From the NCBI GenBank assembly GCA_963850915.1, contig CAWKND010000010.1, forward strand, positions 682,001 through 746,000: DNA of 64,000 bases. Direction: 5' to 3'. Shown in pieces: positions 58,654 to 64,000 of this stretch. The stretch's first letter is position 1, and each line of letters opens with the position of its first letter. This DNA is from CAVTWH01 sp963850915. Lineage in GTDB: Bacteria > Actinomycetota > Actinomycetes > Mycobacteriales > Micromonosporaceae. The notes under the pieces were generated by a model. That model was not told the DNA's origin. It was given only the letters and a program-made list of their open reading frames with translations, and made no database searches. Position numbers and translations under genes: made by a program.

Positions 58654-61089
58654 GTGACCTGGATGCGACGTCGTGACCGCAGCCTGCTCTCCAACGCCAT
58701 GTCGTTACTGGTGTGTGGACTTCTGGCCGGTGTCGTGGTGGCTGCTGCCGCCTTCCCCGCGATGGCTGTCGGCGGTGTGGCCGCCAAGGCCGGCGCTGAC
58801 TCCTTCGACAGCCTGCCGACCGTACTGACGGTCCAGCAGTCGCCCCAGATCACCCGGGTCTATGCCAGTGACGGCAAGACCCTCATCTCCACCTTCTACG
58901 ACGAGAACCGGCGCGACGTCTCCATCGACGACGTCGCCCAGGTGATGCAGGACGCGATGGTGGCCGCCGAGGACACCCGCTTCTACAAGCACCACGGCGT
59001 CGACGTGAAGGGTGTGGCCCGCGCCTTCGTGGCCAACCAGAACTCCGGCGAGACCGAGCAGGGCGCCTCGACGCTGACCATGCAGTACGTCCGGCAGGCC
59101 CTGGAGTACTCGACCAGCGACCCGCAGAGCATCGTCGACGCCACCTCGGACACGCCCGGCCGCAAGATCCAGGAGATGCGCTACGCGCTGGCCCTGGAGA
59201 AGCAGCTGACCAAGAAGCAGATCCTGGAGCGCTATCTCAACCTGGCGCCCTTCGGCAACGGGGCGTTCGGCATCTACGCCGCCTCCCAGGTCTACTTCGG
59301 CGTGGAGCCCAAGGACCTCACACTCGGCGAGGCGTCGCTGCTCGCCGGCCTGGTCAAGGCGCCGACCGACTTCAACCCGGAGACTCCGGACGGGCTCAAG
59401 CAGTCGATGGACCGGCGCGACAACTACGTGCTGGAAAACATGATCAAAATGAAGACCGCCACGCCGGCGCAGGTGGCCGACGCGAAGAAGGCACCACTCA
59501 GCTTCAAGCAGGGGCGTACCGAGCCCAACGGCTGCACCGCGGTCGCGGTCAACAGCTGGGGCTTCTTCTGTGACTACTTCTACCGCTGGTGGATCTCTCA
59601 GCCGGCCTTCGGCGCCGACGAATACGAGCGCGACAACCGGCTCAAGAGCGGTGGCTTCACCATCGTCACCTCGCTGGACGTCAACGCCCAGAACAACGCG
59701 CAGAAGCGGATCGTCAGCAAGATGCCGATCGGCAGCTCCAACGCGCTCATGCTCGCCGGCATCGAACCGGGGACCGGCCACATCCAGCTGATGGCGGTCA
59801 ACCGCAACTACAGCAACGACCAGGCGGACAACGGCCTGAGTACCGACTCGGCCAAGCGCGCCAGGGGCATCAAGGGCAACTACCCCAACACCACCACGCC
59901 GTTGATCAGTGGTGGCGGCGACATCGTGGGCTACCAGTTCGGCTCGACGTTCAAGATGTTCACGATGATCACCGCACTGGAGCAGGGCCTGCCCCTGGAC
60001 TACTCGTTCAACGCGCTGGACACGTACGAGTCGAAGAAGTTCATCGTCGAGAAGAACTCACCGGCCGCCTGCCCGGGTACCAACCACTACTGCCCGTCGA
60101 ACGCGGGTAGCGAGGCCGGCAACTACAACATGTGGACCGGCTTCGGGCACTCGGTGAACACCTGGTTCGTACCGCTGGAGGAGCAGGTCGGCGCCGACAA
60201 CGTGGTGGCCACCGCGAAGGCACTGGGCATCCAGTTCCGCGCCCCCAGTGACGCGGCGCTGGCCAACAACTCCTCGCTCTGGGGCGCCTTCACCCTCGGC
60301 GTCTCGGCGGCCACCCCGCTCGACATGGCCAACGCCTACGCCACGGTCGCCGCCGACGGGGTTTACTGCGAGCCGCTGCCGGTGGTCAGCATCACCGACT
60401 ACTCCGGCTCCAAGCTCGACGCCGCCAACCCCCGCTGCCACCAGGCAATTCCGGTAGATGTGGCGCGGGCGGCGGCAGACGCGGCCCGCTGCCCGGTCGG
60501 CGACCAGGGAGCTTTCCACGAATGCACCGGGGGTACCGCCTCCGGCACCCGTGTCATCGTCGGCAAGCCGACCGCCGGCAAGACGGGTACCACTGACAGC
60601 GACTACACGGCGGCGCTGATCTCGATGACCAAGCAGATGGCCATCGCCGGCATCATCGCGGACCCGGACAACCCGTTCCACAAGGGCTACAGCCACAACG
60701 AGGTCAACTACGCGGTGGCGTGGACCCTGCATGACTTCATGGCCGACAAACCGGCGATCAACTTCACCGCGCCGAGCCACCAGATCGCCTACGGTACGCA
60801 GCTCAGTGTCCCGAGCGTCACCTGCTTCTCGGTCTCCGCGGCCACCTCGGCGCTGAGTAAGAACTTCAAGGTGGCGGTCGCTTCCAAGCAGGTCGCCTCA
60901 AACTGCCCGGCCGGCACGGTCGCCAGTACCAACCCGTCCGGCCACGCGGTCAAGGGCGCCACCATCACACTGAACATCAGCGCCGGCGGCGGGGGCGGAG
61001 GTCCTGGTGGCGGGGGCGGCGGCGGTCCCGGCGGTGGGGGCGGGGGCGGTCCCGGCGGTGGCGGGGGCGGCGGAGGCGGCGGCCATTAG
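58654..61089 (+). CDS. ponA: Class A penicillin-binding protein with PASTA-like domain and poly-Gly tail
   Basis: This bifunctional enzyme polymerises and cross-links peptidoglycan. It has 811 residues from GTG 58654. A membrane anchor (about 16-38) is followed by a glycosyltransferase-51 domain (Glu in AAEDTRFYKHHGVD near 106; EGQ-type EQGASTLTMQYVR) and a transpeptidase (STFK near 431, SVN in GHSVNTWF, KTGT near 641). A PASTA-like domain follows (about 710-785). The last 35 or so residues are almost pure Gly with a few Pro, ending in His. The gene corresponds in place to ponA2 (Rv3682). Confidence 0.93.
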   Translation: MTWMRRRDRSLLSNAMSLLVCGLLAGVVVAAAAFPAMAVGGVAAKAGADSFDSLPTVLTVQQSPQITRVYASDGKTLISTFYDENRRDVSIDDVAQVMQDAMVAAEDTRFYKHHGVDVKGVARAFVANQNSGETEQGASTLTMQYVRQALEYSTSDPQSIVDATSDTPGRKIQEMRYALALEKQLTKKQILERYLNLAPFGNGAFGIYAASQVYFGVEPKDLTLGEASLLAGLVKAPTDFNPETPDGLKQSMDRRDNYVLENMIKMKTATPAQVADAKKAPLSFKQGRTEPNGCTAVAVNSWGFFCDYFYRWWISQPAFGADEYERDNRLKSGGFTIVTSLDVNAQNNAQKRIVSKMPIGSSNALMLAGIEPGTGHIQLMAVNRNYSNDQADNGLSTDSAKRARGIKGNYPNTTTPLISGGGDIVGYQFGSTFKMFTMITALEQGLPLDYSFNALDTYESKKFIVEKNSPAACPGTNHYCPSNAGSEAGNYNMWTGFGHSVNTWFVPLEEQVGADNVVATAKALGIQFRAPSDAALANNSSLWGAFTLGVSAATPLDMANAYATVAADGVYCEPLPVVSITDYSGSKLDAANPRCHQAIPVDVARAAADAARCPVGDQGAFHECTGGTASGTRVIVGKPTAGKTGTTDSDYTAALISMTKQMAIAGIIADPDNPFHKGYSHNEVNYAVAWTLHDFMADKPAINFTAPSHQIAYGTQLSVPSVTCFSVSAATSALSKNFKVAVASKQVASNCPAGTVASTNPSGHAVKGATITLNISAGGGGGGPGGGGGGGPGGGGGGGPGGGGGGGGGGH

Positions 61090-61112
61090 CCGCCAGCCCT
61101 GAACTGACACGA

Positions 61113-61142
61113 AGGGCCCGGTGGATCACTCCACCGGGCCCT
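61113..61142. terminator. Bidirectional hairpin terminator between ponA and yqeY
   Basis: A 13-base perfect stem (AGGGCCCGGTGGA with TCCACCGGGCCCT) and a four-base loop TCAC lie between two convergent stops, 24 bases after the PBP gene and 14 before the yqeY stop. Confidence 0.85.
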
Positions 61143-61155
61143 CGTGCTGTCGCGA

Positions 61156-61611
61156 TCAGAGATCGAGCTGGCGGCGTACCTCGGCGGCTACCCGACCACC
61201 CTCGGCCCGGCCGGCCACCGCGGCCTGAGCCGCCTTCATGGCTGGGCCCAGGGCCGCCCTGCCGGTGGCCTCGATGCCCACCAGCGCCTGGCTGACCAAC
61301 TCGGCGAGTTCGGTGTCGCCGAGCTGCTTAGGCAGGTAGCGCTCCAGTACCTGCTCCTCGGCGCGCTCCTTGTCGGCCAGCTCGGCCCGGCCCGCGTCGG
61401 CGAACGCGGTAGCCGCCTCGCGCCGCTTCTTCGCCTCCCGGGTGAGTACCGCCAGCACCTCCGCGTCGTCGAGCTGGCGGGCCTGCTTGCCCTCGACCTC
61501 GGCGTTGCGTACTGCGGCGATGGCCATCCGCAGGGTGGAGGTGACGAGCTCGTCACGGGCCTTCATGGCACCGTGGAGATCCGACTCCAGCCTGTCCTTG
61601 AGCATGCTCAT
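61156..61611 (-). CDS. GatB/YqeY-domain protein
   Basis: The 151-residue protein matches YqeY: MSMLKDRLESDLHGAMKARD, TSTLRMAIAAVRNAEVE, EEQVLERYLPKQL and the GatB-like tail LGPAMKAAQAAVAGRAEGGRVAAEV. It is thought to bind tRNA-like substrates or act in amidotransferase-like roles; the true function is not settled. ATG 61611 stands only about 20 bases from the divergent phosphoesterase start, so their promoters overlap the coding starts. Confidence 0.88.
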   Translation of the reverse strand: MSMLKDRLESDLHGAMKARDELVTSTLRMAIAAVRNAEVEGKQARQLDDAEVLAVLTREAKKRREAATAFADAGRAELADKERAEEQVLERYLPKQLGDTELAELVSQALVGIEATGRAALGPAMKAAQAAVAGRAEGGRVAAEVRRQLDL

Positions 61612-61635
61612 GAACAGGAAACTACCCTGGTGCCC

Positions 61636-62529
61636 ATGCGTACGCGTACCGCAATTCGTCTGCTCGGAGTCACCGCCGCCGCCGGGGCCGCCACGCTCGC
61701 CTACGCCAGCCTGGTGGAGCGCAACATGTTCACCCTGCGCCGGTTCGACGTGCCGGTACTCGCGCCGGAGGCCGAACCGCTGCGCATCCTGCACGTCTCC
61801 GACCTGCACATGACCCCGGGCCAGCGGCGCAAGCAGGACTGGGTGGCCGGGCTCGCCGGAACAGACCCCGACCTGGTCGTGGTGACCGGCGACAATCTGG
61901 CCCACCCGGAGGCGCTGACCGGGGTGGTACGCGCGCTGCAACCGCTGCTCGACCTGCCCGGTGCCTTCGTGTTCGGCTCCAACGACTACCGCGGCCCGGT
62001 CTTCAAGAACCCGTTCGGGTACTTCGACCGCGACCGCGAGTACCGCCAGGGTGTCGACCTGCCCCACGAGGAGCTGCGCACGCTGCTCACCGAGGCCGGC
62101 TGGGTCGACCTGAACAACGCGCGTACCGAGGTCAAGGCGGGCGGCCGCGCCATCGAGTTCGTCGGCGTCGACGACCCGCACATCGGCCGGGACGACTACG
62201 CCTCGGTCGCCGGCCCGGTCTCCCCGGAGAGCGCGGTGCACATCGGGCTGACCCACTCGCCCGAGCCGGAGATCCTCACCCGGATGGCCGCCGACGGATT
62301 CGACCTGATGCTGGCCGGGCACACGCACGGTGGCCAGGTCTGCGTACCCGGCTACGGCGCCCTGGTCACCAACTGTGGCCTGGACCGCCGGATGGCCAAG
62401 GGGCTGCACCCGTGGCCCACCTCGCGCTCCTGGCTGCACGTGTCGGCCGGCCTGGGTACCCACCCGACCGCCCCGGTACGGTTCGCCTGCCCGCCCGAGG
62501 CCAGCCTGCTCACCCTGATCCCGCGCTGA
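61636..62529 (+). CDS. Membrane-anchored metallophosphoesterase
   Basis: The 297-residue protein has an N-terminal hydrophobic segment (LLGVTAAAGAATLAYAS) and the calcineurin-like motifs SDLHMTPG, TGDNLAHPEA, GSNDYRG (in place of the usual GNH), LTHSPEPE and GHTHGGQV. It corresponds to Rv3683, the last gene of the conserved block. The Ser-Asn-Asp-Tyr box instead of GNHD is usual in this subgroup. ATG 61636 is used; GTG 61630 is in frame. Confidence 0.9.
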   Translation: MRTRTAIRLLGVTAAAGAATLAYASLVERNMFTLRRFDVPVLAPEAEPLRILHVSDLHMTPGQRRKQDWVAGLAGTDPDLVVVTGDNLAHPEALTGVVRALQPLLDLPGAFVFGSNDYRGPVFKNPFGYFDRDREYRQGVDLPHEELRTLLTEAGWVDLNNARTEVKAGGRAIEFVGVDDPHIGRDDYASVAGPVSPESAVHIGLTHSPEPEILTRMAADGFDLMLAGHTHGGQVCVPGYGALVTNCGLDRRMAKGLHPWPTSRSWLHVSAGLGTHPTAPVRFACPPEASLLTLIPR

Positions 62530-62627
62530 CCCTGCGTCTCGCCAGCCCCTCGCGGCTCGAGGTCAACGGAGCGGGGATACCCAGGTTTGCGGCCCCGGGT
62601 CGGTCGGCTACTATGACTCGGCACGCC

Positions 62628-62702
<75 letters not shown>

Positions 62703-62713
62703 CACCGAGGGTC

Positions 62714-62750
62714 AAAGGGCCAGGTGAGATTAGTTCTCACCTGGCCCTTT
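62714..62750 (+). terminator. Strong hairpin terminator after tRNA-Pro
   Basis: A 16-base perfect stem (AAAGGGCCAGGTGAGA with TCTCACCTGGCCCTTT) and a five-base loop end in TTT, 12 bases after the tRNA. This is the most classical terminator in the window. Confidence 0.92.
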
Positions 62751-63084
62751 GCATCGAACGCGTGACCTGCCGATCGGTGGATGGCGATCAGTCGTCTGAA
62801 TCCGCCCGTACGGGCCTGAAGTCAGCGGTGAGTCAGCGGAGGCTGCCGCACTTTCTCGAAGGCGTACGGGTGCCGGCCAACTCTGCTGGATATCCGCTCC
62901 GCGAGCGCGGCCGTGTTGCCAATCGTGGGCTCCGCCAAATGTGTGATCTGCCGTTGGGACCGGCAATTTGCCGGCACCTGGCAGCGCATCGAGACTCCTT
63001 GACGTACGACGCGGCTAGTCTCCTGTGGACACGCGGTGGCCGATCCCGCCGCGGCTACTGGCCGACGGGGAGAAGTTCGTGCGA
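62751..63084. other. Gap of about 330 bases without a recognisable gene
   Basis: Frames here lack family features and are shadows. No integrase piece or duplicate of the tRNA 3' end was found, although the spot behind a tRNA is a usual integration site. It should include the promoter of the lectin-cutinase gene. Confidence 0.4.
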
Positions 63085-64000
63085 ATGACGAAGCTGCGGC
63101 GGGCCGCGAATGTCTACAAAGGAATCCAACTGGCCGCCGACCGTGCGCCCGGCCGCCAACCCGAACGCCTGCGGCTCGGCGTGGCTGCTGGCCCTGTTCC
63201 CGAACCCCGGCGCAGGCACGTACGACTGGCCGTGATCGGACTTGTCGTGGCGGTGATCGCCACCCTCGGCGTCGCGACAGCGGGCGCCTCCGCGGCCCAA
63301 GCCGCAACCGGGACGGTTGGTTACCGGCTCACCTTCGGCCAATCCGACAAATGCCTCGACGATCCGGGGTACTCGACGGCTAACGACACGTGGCTCGACC
63401 AGTGGACGTGTGGTCACGGGACAAACGAGGTGTGGTACCTCGATTACATCAACTCCACCACCTTCCGCATCCGCAACTCCTACAGCGGCAAGTGCGTCAA
63501 CATCGCCGCTTCGAAATATGTCAATAACACCCATATCGTGCAGTACACCTGCAGCAACGTCGCGAACGAGAACTTCGTGATGGGCCACACGTCAGCGGGC
63601 GGATACAGCTGGATCGAATCCGCCGGACACACGTCCTATGTACTCAACATCGATCACGCGCTCACCACCAACGGCGCCCACGTACTCCTCTACAGCCGTT
63701 CCGCATCCATCAACGAGTACGTCGCGCTGGACACTGTCGGCAACGGGTGCCCCGACTACTACCTGATCGGACTCCGCGGCTCCGACGAGGCGATGAGCGG
63801 CCCGTTCCTCATGGGAAGTACGACCGGTCCGTTTGCCACATATGTTGTCGGTGACGTCCCGGTCGACAGCATCGCCACCTACTCCCTGCCCTATCCAGCC
63901 GTACCCGTACCGTCAGCGTCAAACCTGAGCGTCTACTTCGATTCTGTGAATGCAGGGGCGCAGGATCTCGTGAATGAGGTCCAGAGCGAAATCGAGTACT
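63085..64000 (+). CDS. Secreted ricin-lectin plus cutinase-like protein (3' end outside window)
   Basis: The frame is open from ATG 63085 to the window end (305 codons), with GGGGAGAAG about ten bases upstream. After a basic, unusually long leader a signal sequence is seen (LAVIGLVVAVIATLGVATAGASAAQA, about 53-78). Next is a ricin B-type beta-trefoil region (about 82-220: SDKCLDDPG, DQWTCGHGTNEVWYL, SGKCVNIAAS, QYTCSNVANENF). Then comes CPDYYLIGLRGSDEA and LPYPAVPVP followed by YFDSVNAGAQDLVNEV, which fit the N-terminal half of a cutinase/esterase fold (YPA and SV..G patterns). The catalytic Ser (GYSQG type) would lie beyond the window. The probable role is binding and cutting polyester or lipid-linked polymer outside the cell. 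Confidence 0.75.
   Translation, partial: MTKLRRAANVYKGIQLAADRAPGRQPERLRLGVAAGPVPEPRRRHVRLAVIGLVVAVIATLGVATAGASAAQAATGTVGYRLTFGQSDKCLDDPGYSTANDTWLDQWTCGHGTNEVWYLDYINSTTFRIRNSYSGKCVNIAASKYVNNTHIVQYTCSNVANENFVMGHTSAGGYSWIESAGHTSYVLNIDHALTTNGAHVLLYSRSASINEYVALDTVGNGCPDYYLIGLRGSDEAMSGPFLMGSTTGPFATYVVGDVPVDSIATYSLPYPAVPVPSASNLSVYFDSVNAGAQDLVNEVQSEIEY

Overview
The window is very GC-rich and densely coded, mostly by short-spaced or 4-base-overlapping operons with many GTG and some TTG starts. Gene content (FtsK/EccC-type ATPases, mycosin remnant, WhiB protein, class III cyclase with AAA and TPR regions, MarP protease) points to an actinobacterium. Gene style and the CbiZ, AtuA and GH25 proteins fit Micromonosporaceae best; no genus is claimed. 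GTAC, and especially GGTACC, is strikingly frequent inside coding regions.

Layout. 1-1.95 kb: end of an unknown gene, a lysozyme/M23 cell-wall hydrolase and a hypothetical protein. 2.1-5.6 kb: a decayed type VII secretion locus with one intact WXG-like gene, a PPE-like gene and a mycosin protease split over all three frames, and a probably broken membrane-protein gene. 5.65-11.8 kb: an intact EccC/FtsK-like ATPase, a coiled-coil membrane protein, a small helical protein and two paralogous WXG-type proteins. 11.8-23.6 kb: housekeeping genes, mostly on the minus strand (folE, ftsH, hpt, a gamma-glutamyltransferase broken twice, tilS, a DUF2342 metalloprotease, dacB with a frameshifted proline-rich N-terminus), then ppa on plus. 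23.7-26.1 kb: secreted GH25 muramidase and a methyltransferase. 26.4-31.8 kb: eccD and eccC, back to back. 31.9-38.8 kb: marP, nudix, tlpA-like, nth on minus, then a Uma2 nuclease, CapA-like and CbiZ-like proteins, and crp. 38.9-53 kb: lipoprotein, TetR regulator, an acyclic-terpene/branched acyl-CoA operon (atuA-like, two carboxylase subunits, acyl-CoA dehydrogenase), GNAT, Ser/Thr kinase and a large cyclase-ATPase. 52.6-62.5 kb: MBL hydrolase, DUF4177, RidA, a proline-rich membrane protein, two ArsA-like ATPases, whiB, ponA-type PBP, YqeY and a metallophosphoesterase. 62.6-64 kb: tRNA-Pro, a strong terminator and a truncated secreted protein combining a ricin-like lectin with a cutinase-like domain.

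Together the genes mix cell-wall turnover (M23, PBP4, PonA, GH25, MarP), type VII secretion (two loci, one decaying), cAMP and phospho-signalling (cyclase, kinase, Crp) and isoprenoid-type acyl-CoA catabolism. The marP-to-phosphoesterase order follows the known Mycobacterium tuberculosis Rv3671c-Rv3683 order, interrupted by the 38.9-52.6 kb block.

Limits: everything is read by eye from sequence; no database search was run. Clustered frameshifts could be true decay or local assembly error.
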